NCBI RefSeq assembly: GCF_007556585.1
Contig: NZ_VJNA01000007.1
Location: 1 to 64,000, forward strand
Direction of reading: 5' to 3'
Length of the DNA stretch: 64,000 bases
Source: Tepidimonas aquatica
GTDB lineage: Bacteria > Pseudomonadota > Gammaproteobacteria > Burkholderiales > Burkholderiaceae_C
A program made the position numbers and the translations under genes. Under the pieces are notes generated by a model. The model did no database searches and had not been told where the DNA came from. It saw only the letters and a list, made by a program, of their open reading frames with translations. This document shows, piece after piece, positions 15,428-25,751 of this stretch; the first letter of the stretch is position 1; each line of letters opens with the position of its first letter.

Positions 15428-18370
15428 ATGCCAAGCCCGGACGCGCCGCCCCCGCGCAAGCTGCCCGCCTGGGCCTGGCCCTGGGTAGCGTTGGCGACCG
15501 CCGGGGCCTACGTGTTGGCCGGCTGGCTGGCGCGGGGTTTGTGTGCCGCGCCGGACTACGCCATCGTGGTGTTTTTGCCTGCCGGGGTGGCCGCCGGCGC
15601 AAGCCTGGTCGCCGGCCCGGCGGCCCTGCCTGGCGTGCTGCTGGGGTCGCTGGCCGTGCAAGCGATGACCCACCACGCGTTGGGCCACACCGAGTACCCA
15701 TGGACGATGCTGGTGCCGGCGCTGGGGGCCGCGGCGATGGCGCACCTGGCCGCGTGGGCGGCGCGGCGCTGGGCCGGCTACCCAGGCCCCTTGGACGCGC
15801 CGAGGCAGGTGGTGCGGCTGTTGTTTGCGGTGTTGCCGATGACCGCGCTGCTCAACGCCAGCGTGGCGGTGCCCACGCTCGTGTGGACCGGCACCATCCC
15901 CGCCGCCGACGCCGCTGAACAATGGCTGAACTGGTGGCTGGGCGACGCGCTGGGCATGGTGCTGCTGGTGCCGCTGGCGCTGGTGCTGTTCGGCCAACCG
16001 GGCCCGCTGTGGTGGGCGCGCCGCTACAGCGTTGGGTTGCCGCTGCTGGTGGCGCTGCTGCTGGTCAGTGGGGCGGTGCACCTGCTGTTCCAAACCCAGT
16101 GCGATCGGCAGCAACTGCTGATGCAACAAATCACCAGCCAGGCGGGTCAAGCGCTGCAGCGGCGGCTGGACGCGCAACTCGACGCGTTGGAGGCGATGGC
16201 TCAGCTGCTGGCGCGCAAGCCCGACATGGACCAAGCCGAGTTCGAGGGGGTGGCCGAGCTGTGGCTGCGCCGGTACCAGGGCACGCAGAATTTCGCCTTC
16301 AACTGGCGTGTACCGCGCAGCCAGCGGGCGCAGTACGAGTGCTGCCAGCCGGGCTGGCCGATCATGGGCCGTGACGCCGCTGGCCGACGCTTCCCTGCCC
16401 CGGACGCCGACGAGCACATCGTCATCACGCGCCTGGCCCCGTTGCGCGGCAACGAGGCCGTGCGCGGCCTGGACGTGCTGACCTACGCGCCGCTGCGCGA
16501 CGCCGTGCAGCAGGCCATCGCCACCGGTCGGCCGCAGGCCACCGAGCCGTTTCGCCTGGTGCAGGAAACCGGCACCCAGCGCGGCATCGTGGTGTACCAT
16601 GCAGTGCGCTCGCCGACGGCGCCGCACACGCTGCTGGGCATCGCCTCCAGTGCCTTTCGCATGGGCGACGTCACGCAGGCGGCGCTGGACGCACTGCCGC
16701 TGCAAGACCTGGCGCTGTGCCTGGTGGATGAACGAGCCGGCCCCGACAACCGGGTGCTGGCCGGCGCCCCCGACTGCGTCGAGCGCTTGGGCGTGCCCGG
16801 GGGCTTTGCCCACGCCTGGCCGGTGCGCTTTGCGCAGCGCGACTGGCGGCTGCACGTGGCGCCGCAGCCGGCGTTTTGGCGCCACAGCGGTGCGGACACG
16901 CGCATGCAGCTCACCGCCGTCATCGGCTTTGCCGCGGTGGGCCTGTTGGCGGCGTTGCTGCTGGTCGGCACCGGGCAGCGCCGCCGCATCGAGCAACTGG
17001 TGCGCGAGCGCACGCTGGCGCTGGCGCACAGCCACGCGCAGCTGCAACAACTGGCCCATTACGACCCGCTAATCGGGCTGCTCAACCGCACCCGCTGGGC
17101 CGAGGTGGCGCGCGGCGTGCTGGACACCGCGCGACGCGAGCAGCGCATGGTGGCGGTGGTCTTCATGGACCTGGACCGCTTCAAACAGGTCAATGACACC
17201 CTGGGCCACACCCTGGGTGACCGGCTGCTGCAGGCGTTGGCGGGGCGCTTGCAGCAGGTGCTGCGCAACCGCGACGTGCTGGCGCGCTTCGGTGGCGATG
17301 AGTTTGTGGCGCTGTTGCCGTGGATCAAAGGGCAAGCGGGCGCCGAGGTGGTGGCGCGCAAGGTCAGCCAGGCGTTGGAAGCGCCCATCGAGCTCGACGG
17401 CACCTCGGTGCGCATGGGGGCCAGCATCGGCGTGGCGATCTTCCCCGACGACGGCGATGACCTCGACACGCTGCTGCGCCACGCCGACACCGCCATGTAC
17501 GCCGCCAAGGCCGCCGGGCGCAACCAGTGGCGTTTTTTTGAGCCGTCGATGCAAGCGGGCGTGTCGCGCCGCCTGACGCTGGAGACGGCGCTGCGCGCCG
17601 CGTTGGCCAACCCCGACGGCGCGGGCCTGCACCTGCACTACCAGCCGCAGGTACGGGCCGACGACGGCCACGTCGTTGGGTTGGAAGCGCTGCTGCGCTG
17701 GCACCACCCGCAACTCGGCCCCCTGTCGCCGGCCGAAGTGGTGCGCGTCGCCGAAGAAGCGGGCATCGTGGATCGGCTCGACCACTGGGTGCTGCAACAC
17801 AGCCTGGCGCAGTGGACGCAATGGTGCGCGCAGGCGCCGGCGTTGCTGCAGGACGTGCGCTTGGCGCTCAACGTCTCGGCGCAGGAGTTGGTCCACGGCA
17901 CGCTGCTGGAACGCGTGCGCACCGCGCTGGCCACCCACGGCCTGGGCGCCGACGTGCTCGAAATCGAGATCACCGAAAGCGTGCTGATGCAGGCCGGCGG
18001 CGATGCCATTGAGCAGTTGCACGCCTTGCAACGCCTGGGTGTGTCGGTCAGCCTGGACGACTTCGGCACCGGCTACTCGAGCCTGAGCTACCTGAAGCGC
18101 CTGCCCATCGCCACACTCAAGATCGACCGCAGCTTCGTCGATGGCATCCCGCACGACGCCGACAGCGTCGCCATCGTGCGCGCGACCCTGTCGATGGCGC
18201 ACGACCTGGGCTTGGCGGTGGTGGCCGAAGGCGTCGAAACCGTGGCGCAACGCGGCTTTTTGCGCGCGCACGGCTGCACCGTGCTGCAAGGCTGGCTGTT
18301 TGCGCGCGCGATGCCACCGGACGCACTGTTGGCCTGGCTGCGCACCCAACGCAGCACCGGCACCGCATAA
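15428..18370 (+). CDS. Membrane-bound diguanylate cyclase/phosphodiesterase (MASE1-CHASE-GGDEF-EAL)
   Basis: A 980-residue c-di-GMP enzyme. The N-terminal 210 or so residues form a MASE1-like multi-helix sensor. A membrane helix and a CHASE-like periplasmic domain follow (about 225-500), ending in a helix (GFAAVGLLAALLLVG). The GGDEF domain has an intact FGGDEF around residue 622 and an RNRD inhibitory site five residues before it. The EAL domain has GLEALLRW (E753), DDFGTGYSSLSYL and VVAEGVET. Both active sites look intact, so it may both make and degrade c-di-GMP; which activity dominates cannot be read here. It is followed 13 bp later by marC. Confidence 0.92.
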   Translation: MPSPDAPPPRKLPAWAWPWVALATAGAYVLAGWLARGLCAAPDYAIVVFLPAGVAAGASLVAGPAALPGVLLGSLAVQAMTHHALGHTEYPWTMLVPALGAAAMAHLAAWAARRWAGYPGPLDAPRQVVRLLFAVLPMTALLNASVAVPTLVWTGTIPAADAAEQWLNWWLGDALGMVLLVPLALVLFGQPGPLWWARRYSVGLPLLVALLLVSGAVHLLFQTQCDRQQLLMQQITSQAGQALQRRLDAQLDALEAMAQLLARKPDMDQAEFEGVAELWLRRYQGTQNFAFNWRVPRSQRAQYECCQPGWPIMGRDAAGRRFPAPDADEHIVITRLAPLRGNEAVRGLDVLTYAPLRDAVQQAIATGRPQATEPFRLVQETGTQRGIVVYHAVRSPTAPHTLLGIASSAFRMGDVTQAALDALPLQDLALCLVDERAGPDNRVLAGAPDCVERLGVPGGFAHAWPVRFAQRDWRLHVAPQPAFWRHSGADTRMQLTAVIGFAAVGLLAALLLVGTGQRRRIEQLVRERTLALAHSHAQLQQLAHYDPLIGLLNRTRWAEVARGVLDTARREQRMVAVVFMDLDRFKQVNDTLGHTLGDRLLQALAGRLQQVLRNRDVLARFGGDEFVALLPWIKGQAGAEVVARKVSQALEAPIELDGTSVRMGASIGVAIFPDDGDDLDTLLRHADTAMYAAKAAGRNQWRFFEPSMQAGVSRRLTLETALRAALANPDGAGLHLHYQPQVRADDGHVVGLEALLRWHHPQLGPLSPAEVVRVAEEAGIVDRLDHWVLQHSLAQWTQWCAQAPALLQDVRLALNVSAQELVHGTLLERVRTALATHGLGADVLEIEITESVLMQAGGDAIEQLHALQRLGVSVSLDDFGTGYSSLSYLKRLPIATLKIDRSFVDGIPHDADSVAIVRATLSMAHDLGLAVVAEGVETVAQRGFLRAHGCTVLQGWLFARAMPPDALLAWLRTQRSTGTA

Positions 18371-18383
18371 TCCCCGTGACGCG

Positions 18384-19010
18384 ATGGACCTCAAACCCCT
18401 CATCACGCTGCTGGCCATCGTCAACCCGCTGGCCATCGTGCCGTTTTTCATCCACTACACGCAGGGCATGTCCCGCGCGCAGCGTCGTCGCACGGTGTGG
18501 ATCTCGTCGTGCACCGCGTTTGCAGTGATCGCCGCCTGTGCGCTGGCGGGGCTGCAAATCCTGGACTTTTTCGGCATTTCGCTGGCCAGCTTCCAGGTCG
18601 GTGGCGGCATGCTGCTGCTGATGTCGGCCATGGCCATGCTCAACGCCCAGCCGGCCGAAGCCAAAACCACGCGCGAAGAGGTGCGCGACGCCGCCAGCCG
18701 CGCCTCGATCGCCGTGGTGCCGCTGACGATCCCGCTGCTGACCGGCCCGGCCACGATGTCCACCGTCGTCATCTACGCCGAACGCGCGCAGACCTTCTGG
18801 CAGCATGCGGCGCTGGTAGGCTATGGCGTGGTGGTGGCGCTGGCCACGGCGTTGTGCTTCACGCTGGCCGTGCCGATCGAACGGGCACTTGGCAAAACCG
18901 GCATCAACGTGATGACCCGCCTGATGGGCCTGATCCTGGCCGCGCTGGCGGTCGAGGTGATGGCCGCCGGTTTGCAGCGGCTTTTTCCGGCGCTGGGCGC
19001 CCCCGCCTGA
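18384..19010 (+). CDS. MarC family integral membrane protein
   Basis: A 208-residue protein with about six membrane helices, belonging to the MarC/UPF0056 family. Family marks: LLAIVNPLAIVPFFI at the N-terminus, FFGISLASFQVGGGMLLL, IAVVPLTIPLLTGPATMSTVV, and NVMTRLMGLILAALAVEV at the C-terminus. The biochemical function of MarC proteins is unresolved; the old link to multiple antibiotic resistance is not supported. The start at 18384 gives the conserved MDLKPLITLLAIVNPL. Confidence 0.9.
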   Translation: MDLKPLITLLAIVNPLAIVPFFIHYTQGMSRAQRRRTVWISSCTAFAVIAACALAGLQILDFFGISLASFQVGGGMLLLMSAMAMLNAQPAEAKTTREEVRDAASRASIAVVPLTIPLLTGPATMSTVVIYAERAQTFWQHAALVGYGVVVALATALCFTLAVPIERALGKTGINVMTRLMGLILAALAVEVMAAGLQRLFPALGAPA

Positions 19011-19057
19011 CGGCGGCGCCGTCGCCACCCCGGGCACACCTTGGCACAATCGGCGCC

Positions 19058-20281
19058 ATGGACGCTGACACCCCCACCCCTTGGCCCCACGACGACCAAC
19101 CCAACGGCGCGGCCGGCCCCTTGGCCGGTGTGCGCGTGCTGGAGCTGGGCCAACTGATCGCCGGGCCGTTTGCCGCGCGCGTGCTGGCCGACTTCGGCGC
19201 CGACGTCATCAAGATCGAGCCGCCCGGCCAGGGCGATCCACTGCGCAAGTGGCGCCTGCTGCGCGACGGCACCTCGGTGTGGTGGGAAGTGCAATCCCGC
19301 AACAAACGCTCGGTGTGCGCGGACCTGCGCACCCCCGAAGGTCAGGCGTTGGTGCGGCAACTGGCGGCCGAAGCCGACGTGCTGATCGAAAACTTCAAAC
19401 CCGGCACGCTGGAGGCCTGGGGGCTGGGCTGGGAGGCGCTGCACGCCCTCAACCCGCGCCTGATCATGCTGCGCGTCTCAGGCTACGGCCAAACCGGCCC
19501 CTACGCGCACAAACCCGGCTTTGCCATCCTGGGCGAAGCCATGGGCGGCCTGCGCTACCTGACCGGCGAGCCCGGGCGCGTGCCGGTGCGCTGCGGCGTG
19601 TCGATCGGCGACTCCATCGCGGCGCTGCACGGCGTCATCGGCGTGCTGCTGGCGCTGTACCACCGCGACGCCCGCGGCGGGCAGGGGCAAATGGTGGACG
19701 TGGCGCTGTACGAGAGCGTGTTCAACCTGATGGAAAGCCTGCTGCCCGAATACGACGCCTTTGGTGTGGTGCGCCAGCGCGCGGGCAGCGCCTTGCCCGG
19801 CATTGCGCCATCCAACGCCTACCGCTGCCGCGCGGCGGGCGATGACCCCGAGCCCTACGTGTTGATCGGTGGCAACGGCGACGGCATCTTCCGACGCCTG
19901 ATGCACGCCATCGGCCGCCCCGACCTGGCCGACGACCCCGCGCTGGCCCACAACGACGGCCGCGCGCGCCGCGCGGCGGAACTGGACGCCGCCATCGAGG
20001 CCTGGACACAACAGCGCACGGTGGAGGAAGTCATCGCGGCGCTGGAGGCCGCCGACGTGCCCGTGGGCCGCATCTACACCGCAGCCGACATCGCCCACGA
20101 CCCCCACTACGCCGCGCGCGGCATGGTGGTGCACGCCACCGACCGCGAAGGCCGGCCCCTCAAAGTCCCGGGCGTCGTGCCCAAGCTCAGCGCCACACCG
20201 GGGCGGCTGCGCACGCCCGCGCCACGCCTGGGCGAACACGGCGCGCAGGTGGCCGGCGGGCGCTGGCCTGCGGCCGAATGA
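19058..20281 (+). CDS. CaiB/BaiF family CoA transferase
   Basis: A 407-residue class III CoA transferase. Typical features: GVRVLELGQLIAGPFAARVL, ADFGADVIKIEPPGQGDPLR, SRNKRSVCADLRTPEGQ, DVLIENFKPGTLE (the conserved nucleophilic Asp region), GYGQTGPYAHKPGFA and GRIYTAADI. Members move CoA between carboxylic acids (formyl/oxalyl, carnitine, succinyl/mesaconyl and others). The substrate cannot be assigned, and no dehydrogenase or hydratase partner is adjacent. The ATG at 19058 follows marC by 47 bp. Confidence 0.9.
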   Translation: MDADTPTPWPHDDQPNGAAGPLAGVRVLELGQLIAGPFAARVLADFGADVIKIEPPGQGDPLRKWRLLRDGTSVWWEVQSRNKRSVCADLRTPEGQALVRQLAAEADVLIENFKPGTLEAWGLGWEALHALNPRLIMLRVSGYGQTGPYAHKPGFAILGEAMGGLRYLTGEPGRVPVRCGVSIGDSIAALHGVIGVLLALYHRDARGGQGQMVDVALYESVFNLMESLLPEYDAFGVVRQRAGSALPGIAPSNAYRCRAAGDDPEPYVLIGGNGDGIFRRLMHAIGRPDLADDPALAHNDGRARRAAELDAAIEAWTQQRTVEEVIAALEAADVPVGRIYTAADIAHDPHYAARGMVVHATDREGRPLKVPGVVPKLSATPGRLRTPAPRLGEHGAQVAGGRWPAAE

Positions 20282-20336
20282 TGGGCACCGGCGTGGGCGC
20301 TTGCGGTTTCACCATCCACCGACACCGACGCTGACG

Positions 20337-21983
20337 ATGACAGGGAGCTCGACCATCACCGCGGCGCGCAGCGCCGCACCCGCCAACGCTGCGGGCACCG
20401 CGCCGCTGACACCACCGCCGCAGCGTGCGGCATGGCGCCGCCTGGCGGCGCTGGCGCGCCCGCCGCAACCCCACCTGCGCACGCTGCTCGACGCGCGCGA
20501 CCCGGCGCGTGCGCAGGCGCTGCGGTTCGAAGCCGCTGGGCTGACCTTGGACGCCACCCGGCAAGCGTTGACGCTGCCCGCCTGGCACGCGTTGCTCGAC
20601 CTTGCCGACGAGGTGAGCGTGCGCGACCACGCCCAAGCGATGTGGCGCGGCGCGCCGATCAACGCCACCGAGGGACGCGCGGTGCTGCACGTGGCGTTGC
20701 GCGGCAGCCACGTGGACGACCCACCATGGGGCAGCGCCGTGCGCGACGCCGTGTGGCACGAGTTGCAGCGTTTTCTGGGCATGGCCGAACGGCTACGCGC
20801 CGGCGCCTGGCGGGGCCACGGCGGCCAGCCGATCACCGACGTGGTCAACCTGGGCATCGGTGGCTCCGACCTTGGGCCGCGCATGGCGGTGCAGGCGCTC
20901 GGCCCCACCCACGCCGGCCCGGCGCGGGTGCACTTCGTCTCCAACCCCGACGCCTGGGCGTTGTGGGAGGTGCTGCGCCCGCTGCAGCCCGAGCGCACGC
21001 TGTTCATCGTCCAGAGCAAGACCTTCACCACCCAAGAGACGTTGCTGCTGGCGGCCAGCGCGCGACGCTGGCTGGCCGACGGCGGCATCCTCGAGCGGGA
21101 GCAAACCCCGCATTGGATCGCCGTCACCGCCCACCCCGAACGTGCCCAGGCCTGGGGGGTGGTAGCCGACCAGGTGTTGCGGATCTGGGACTGGGTCGGG
21201 GGGCGCTATTCGCTGTGGAGCGCGATTGGGCTGCCGCTGGCCATCAGCATCGGCCGCGCCGCGTTCGAGCAACTGCTGGCCGGTGCGTATGCGATGGACG
21301 AGCATTTCTTGCACGCCCCGCTGGAACGCAACCTGCCGCTGGCGTTGGCGCTGTTGGGCGTGTGGAACCGCAATTTTCTGGGTTGCCCCACCCACCTGCT
21401 GGCGCTGTACGACGCGCGGCTGGCGGAGTTCGCGCGCTTCATCCAGCAGATGGACATGGAGTCCAACGGCAAATCGGTGCACATCGACGGGCAGCCTGTC
21501 ACGGTCGACACCGCGCCGATTGTCTGGGGTGGCCTAGGCATCGATGCCCAGCATGCGTACTTCCAGCTGCTGCACCAGGGCACCCACCGGGTACCGGTCG
21601 ATTTCATAGGCGTGCGCGAAACGGACGCCCCGTTGCCCAACGTGGCCGAACACCAACGCCTGCTGCACACCAACCTACTGGCCCAGGCCGAGGCGCTGGC
21701 CCGCGGCCGCGATGCCGAAGCCACTGCAGCCGCACTGCGCGCGGAAGGTTTGGACGACGCCGAGGTGCTGCGCCTGACGCCGCACCGCACCTACCGCGGC
21801 AACGTGCCCAGCAACATTCTGTGGCTGCCACGGCTGGACCCGTTCCATTTGGGCGCGCTGGTGGCTGCCTACGAGCACAAGGTGTTTTGCCAGGCCACGT
21901 TGTGGGGCATCCACGCCTACGACCAGTGGGGGGTGGAGCTCGGCAAGACGATCGCGCGCACGCTGGCGACCGACGCACCGTAA
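20337..21983 (+). CDS. pgi: Glucose-6-phosphate isomerase
   Basis: Interconverts glucose-6-phosphate and fructose-6-phosphate. At 548 aa it is full length. Seen: NLGIGGSDLGPRM, FIVQSKTFTTQET, the signature GGRYSLWSAIGLPLAISIG, ESNGKSVHIDG and the C-terminal HKVFCQATLWGIHAYDQWGVE (catalytic Lys region; only part is needed for recognition). The start was placed at the ATG at 20337; a TTG at 20301 would add 12 unconserved residues. It is followed by ppc and a HexR-like regulator, a coherent central-carbon block. Confidence 0.96.
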   Translation: MTGSSTITAARSAAPANAAGTAPLTPPPQRAAWRRLAALARPPQPHLRTLLDARDPARAQALRFEAAGLTLDATRQALTLPAWHALLDLADEVSVRDHAQAMWRGAPINATEGRAVLHVALRGSHVDDPPWGSAVRDAVWHELQRFLGMAERLRAGAWRGHGGQPITDVVNLGIGGSDLGPRMAVQALGPTHAGPARVHFVSNPDAWALWEVLRPLQPERTLFIVQSKTFTTQETLLLAASARRWLADGGILEREQTPHWIAVTAHPERAQAWGVVADQVLRIWDWVGGRYSLWSAIGLPLAISIGRAAFEQLLAGAYAMDEHFLHAPLERNLPLALALLGVWNRNFLGCPTHLLALYDARLAEFARFIQQMDMESNGKSVHIDGQPVTVDTAPIVWGGLGIDAQHAYFQLLHQGTHRVPVDFIGVRETDAPLPNVAEHQRLLHTNLLAQAEALARGRDAEATAAALRAEGLDDAEVLRLTPHRTYRGNVPSNILWLPRLDPFHLGALVAAYEHKVFCQATLWGIHAYDQWGVELGKTIARTLATDAP

Positions 21984-21993
21984 ACAAATTACA
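21979..21993. promoter_or_regulatory. Candidate HexR operator upstream of ppc
   Basis: The 15 bases spanning the pgi stop codon match the published gammaproteobacterial HexR consensus TGTARTWWWAYTACA at 12 positions, with a perfect right half (AAATTACA). It lies 39-53 bp before the ppc start, and a HexR-like gene follows ppc. Matching was by eye; binding is inference. Confidence 0.4.
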
Positions 21994-22031
21994 CTCGAAC
22001 CAGCCCCCAACGACCGACCGCCCTCACCGCC

Positions 22032-24866
22032 ATGCCCCGATCGACGACCACCCACGCCGCCCCGCACCGCGTCCCGGCCAAGGATGTGCCGTTGGTCGAA
22101 GATATCCGGCTGTTGGGCCGCATCCTCGGCGATGTCATCCGCGAACACGAGGGGGCGGCCACCTTTGAGCTGATCGAGCGCATCCGCCAGCTGTCGGTGG
22201 CTTACCGGCGGCACGCCGATCGGCGCGCGCAGCACGCGCTGCAGACGCTGCTGCAGGGGTTGTCGGATGCGCAGGCCGTCAGCGTCATCCGTGCGTTCAC
22301 CTACTTCAGCCACCTGGCCAACCTGGCCGAGGACCGCCACCACATCCGCCGGCGCGAGGTGCACGAGCGCGCCGGGCATGTGCAACCCGGCAGCCTGGCG
22401 CACACGTGGCGGCGGCTGCAGCGCCGTGGCATTGGGCACGAGCGGGTGCGACAAACGTTGGCGGGCGCCTATGTGTCGCCGGTGCTGACCGCCCACCCCA
22501 CCGAAGTGCAGCGCAAAAGCATCCGTGACGCCGAGGCGGCGATCGCCGACTTGCTGCGCGAGCGCGACGCCATCCGGGCCCAAGCCGCCGCCGCCGGCAG
22601 CCGCAGCCACGACCGCGTGCTGCAGCGAGCGCTGGACGCCAACGAGGCCGCACTGCGCGCGCGCATCACCCAGTTGTGGCACACGCGGCTGCTGCGCTTT
22701 TCGCGCCTGACGGTGGCCGACGAGATTGGTAACGCGCTGGCGTATTTCGAGCGCACCTTCATCCCCGAGCTGCCGCGCCTGTACGCCGACCTGGAACACA
22801 CCCTGGGTGCGCCGGTGCCGCCGTTTCTGCGGCTGGGCCAGTGGACGGGGGGCGACCGTGACGGCAACCCCAACGTCAATGCCGACACGCTGCACCTGGC
22901 GCTGCAACGCCAGGCTGACCTGATCCTGCGCCATTACCTGCGTGAAGTCCACCTGCTCGGCGCGGAGCTGTCACTGTCGGCGATGTTGCTGCCCCCACCG
23001 CCCGCGCTGCAGGCACTGGCCGCGGCCTCGCCCGACCGCAACGCGCACCGCGAAGACGAGCCGTACCGCCGCGCGCTGATCGGCATCTACGCCCGGCTGG
23101 CCGCCACGCTGCAGCAACTCACCGGGGGCGAGGCGGCACGCCATGCGGTCGCGCCGCAGGACCCCTACCCGAGCGCCGACGCCTTTGTGGCCGACCTGCG
23201 CGTGCTCGACGAGGCGCTGGTGCAACAGGGCTGCGCCGCGCTGGCCGAGCCGCGTCTGCGCCCACTGCTGCGCGCCGCGCAGGCGTTTGGCTTCCACCTG
23301 GCCACGCTGGACCTGCGGCAAAGCAGCGACCAGCACGAGCACGCGGTGGCCGACCTGCTGGCCGCCGCCGGCGTGCATGCTGGCTACGCCGACCTGGCCG
23401 AAGCCGACAAGCGCCGCGTGCTGCTGCAGGCGCTGGCCGATCCGCGGCCGCTGCGCATCCCCGAGCGCGCCTACAGCCCCATCACCGAGCGCGAGCTGGC
23501 CGTTTTTGCCGCCGCACGGCAGGCGCGCCGCCAGTACGGTGGGGCCGCCATCCGCCACGCCATCATCAGCCACACCGAGGCCGTCAGCGACCTGCTGGAG
23601 GTGCTGGTGCTGCAAAAAGAAACCGGGCTGCTGCACGGCGCCTGGGGCCACGACGCGCGCGCCGAGCTGATCGTGGTGCCGCTGTTCGAAACCATTGAGG
23701 ACCTGCAGCGCGCCGCCACCATCATGGCCGAGTACTACGCCGTTCCTGGCGTGGCGGCGCTGGTGGCCCACGGCGGGGCGCTGGAGTACGGCGAGCAAGA
23801 CATCATGCTCGGCTACTCGGACAGCAACAAGGACGGCGGCATTTTCACCAGCAACTGGTCGCTGTACCAAGCCGAGGTGGCGCTGGCGGCGCTGTTCGAC
23901 CGCCTGGCCACCGAGCTGCCGCGGCCGGTGCGCATGCGGCTGTTCCACGGCCGCGGCGGCACCGTCGGGCGCGGCGGCGGCCCCAGCTACGAAGCCATCC
24001 TGGCGCAGCCGGCCGGCACCGTGCGCGGGCAGTTGCGCCTGACCGAACAGGGCGAGGTGATCGCCTCCAAGTACGGCCACCCCGACATCGGGCGGCGCAA
24101 CCTGGAAACCCTGGTGGCCGCCACGCTGGAAGCGACCCTGCTGCCGCCGCGCCAAGCGGTGCCCAAGCGCTTCGTGCAAGCGGCCGAAGCGCTGTCGCAC
24201 GCCAGCATGGCCGCGTACCGCGCGCTGGTGTACGAAACACCGGGGTTTGCCGATTATTTTTTCAGCGCCACCCCGATCCGCGAAATCGCCGAACTCAACA
24301 TCGGCTCACGCCCGGCGTCGCGCACCGGCTCGCAGCGCATCGAAGACCTGCGCGCCATTCCGTGGAGCTTCAGCTGGGGGCAGTGCCGCCTGACGCTGCC
24401 GGGGTGGTACGGTTTGGGCAGCGGTGTGCAGGCGCTGTGCGACCAGATGGGGCGCGACGCCGCGCTGACGCTGCTGCGCGAGATGCACGCGCGCTGGCCG
24501 TTTTTCGCCACCTTGCTCAGCAACGTCGACATGGTGCTGGCCAAAAGCGACCTGGCGCTGGGCGCGCTGTACGCGCAACTGGTGGACAACCGTGCCTTGC
24601 GGCGCCGCGTCATGGGGGCCATCGAGGCCGAATGGCACCGCACCCACGAAGCGCTGGCCGCCATCACCGGTCACGCGCAGCGCCTGGCCAACAACCCCGC
24701 GCTGGCACGTTCGATCGAGCACCGCTTCCCCTACATCGACCCGCTGCACCACCTCCAAGTCGAGCTGATCCGCCGCTACCGCGCCGGCAACCACGAAGAA
24801 AAGGTCAAGCGCGGCATCCACTTGTCGATCAACGGCATCGCGGCGGGGCTGCGCAACACGGGCTGA
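22032..24866 (+). CDS. ppc: Phosphoenolpyruvate carboxylase
   Basis: Anaplerotic enzyme that adds bicarbonate to PEP to give oxaloacetate. At 944 aa it is a normal bacterial length. Catalytic motifs: [12 protein letters not shown] (essential His), [21 protein letters not shown] (catalytic Lys) and [14 protein letters not shown]. The C-terminal [10 protein letters not shown] is the conserved end involved in catalysis and allostery. It is followed 36 bp later by the HexR-like regulator gene. Confidence 0.97.
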   Translation: MPRSTTTHAAPHRVPAKDVPLVEDIRLLGRILGDVIREHEGAATFELIERIRQLSVAYRRHADRRAQHALQTLLQGLSDAQAVSVIRAFTYFSHLANLAEDRHHIRRREVHERAGHVQPGSLAHTWRRLQRRGIGHERVRQTLAGAYVSPVLTAHPTEVQRKSIRDAEAAIADLLRERDAIRAQAAAAGSRSHDRVLQRALDANEAALRARITQLWHTRLLRFSRLTVADEIGNALAYFERTFIPELPRLYADLEHTLGAPVPPFLRLGQWTGGDRDGNPNVNADTLHLALQRQADLILRHYLREVHLLGAELSLSAMLLPPPPALQALAAASPDRNAHREDEPYRRALIGIYARLAATLQQLTGGEAARHAVAPQDPYPSADAFVADLRVLDEALVQQGCAALAEPRLRPLLRAAQAFGFHLATLDLRQSSDQHEHAVADLLAAAGVHAGYADLAEADKRRVLLQALADPRPLRIPERAYSPITERELAVFAAARQARRQYGGAAIRHAIISHTEAVSDLLEVLVLQKETGLLHGAWGHDARAELIVVPLFETIEDLQRAATIMAEYYAVPGVAALVAHGGALEYGEQDIMLGYSDSNKDGGIFTSNWSLYQAEVALAALFDRLATELPRPVRMRLFHGRGGTVGRGGGPSYEAILAQPAGTVRGQLRLTEQGEVIASKYGHPDIGRRNLETLVAATLEATLLPPRQAVPKRFVQAAEALSHASMAAYRALVYETPGFADYFFSATPIREIAELNIGSRPASRTGSQRIEDLRAIPWSFSWGQCRLTLPGWYGLGSGVQALCDQMGRDAALTLLREMHARWPFFATLLSNVDMVLAKSDLALGALYAQLVDNRALRRRVMGAIEAEWHRTHEALAAITGHAQRLANNPALARSIEHRFPYIDPLHHLQVELIRRYRAGNHEEKVKRGIHLSINGIAAGLRNTG

Positions 24867-24902
24867 TGGCGCGGCCGGTGCCGATTGGTGGATACTCGCA
24901 CC

Positions 24903-25751
24903 ATGCTCGAACGCATCCAAGCCTGCCTGCCCTCGTTGCCCGCGGCCGAACAGCGCGTCGCCCGACTGGTGCTGGACGACCCACGGCGCTTTGCCAAGCT
25001 GCCGGTGGGCGAGCTGGCGGCGCTGGCCGGGGTCAGCAAGCCAACGGTGCTGCGCTTTTGCCGCAGCCTGGGCTACGACGGCCTGACCGACTTCAAGCTG
25101 AAGCTGGCCGGCACCGTCAGCGAAGGCGTGCCTTACATCCACCGCAGCGTCGACGAGGGCGATGACGTGCCCGAGGTCGCCGTCAAGGTCATCGACAACA
25201 CGGTGGCGGCGTTGCTCCAATTTCGCAACGACCTCTCACCCACCACGCTGCGCAAGGCGGTCGACGCGCTGGAGCAGGCCTGGCGTGGTCGCCACCGCAT
25301 CGAAATCTACGGGGTGGGCAACTCGGGCGTCGTCGCGCTGGACGCGCAGCACAAGCTGTTTCGCCTTGGCGTCAACTGCCGCGCCTTCGCCGACGGGCAC
25401 CTGCAGGTGATGAGCGCCGCGCTGCTCAAGCCCGGCGACGTCGTGCTGGTCGTGTCCAACTCCGGCCGCACGCGCGACCTCATCGACGCCACCGACGTCG
25501 CCCGCAAAAACGGCGCACTCACCATCGCCATCACCCGCACGCGCAGCCCGCTGGCGCTGACCGCCGACATCCACCTGCCGGCCGACCACGCCGAACGTTA
25601 CGACCAGGACATGCCGATGCTGTCGCGCCTGATCCACCTGGTGCTGGTGGACATCCTGGTGACCGCGCTGGCGCTGCGCATGGGCACGGCGCTGGTGCAG
25701 CCGATGCTCAAAGCCGTCAAAGCCCAAATCAGCAGCAAACGTTATGCCTGA
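24903..25751 (+). CDS. hexR: MurR/RpiR family regulator, HexR-like
   Basis: A 282-residue regulator with an N-terminal RpiR-type helix-turn-helix (LAALAGVSKPTVLRFCRSLG, DGLTDFKLKLA) and a C-terminal SIS sugar-phosphate domain (YGVGNSGVVALDAQHK, VVLVVSNSGRTRDLID). The length and the pattern GVPYIHRSVDEGDD closely follow HexR, the KDPG-responsive repressor of central carbon genes. The start was taken at the ATG at 24903; an upstream TTG at 24885 is less likely. Its last eight bases overlap proC. The HexR identity rests on similarity and on neighbouring pgi and ppc. Confidence 0.82.
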   Translation: MLERIQACLPSLPAAEQRVARLVLDDPRRFAKLPVGELAALAGVSKPTVLRFCRSLGYDGLTDFKLKLAGTVSEGVPYIHRSVDEGDDVPEVAVKVIDNTVAALLQFRNDLSPTTLRKAVDALEQAWRGRHRIEIYGVGNSGVVALDAQHKLFRLGVNCRAFADGHLQVMSAALLKPGDVVLVVSNSGRTRDLIDATDVARKNGALTIAITRTRSPLALTADIHLPADHAERYDQDMPMLSRLIHLVLVDILVTALALRMGTALVQPMLKAVKAQISSKRYA

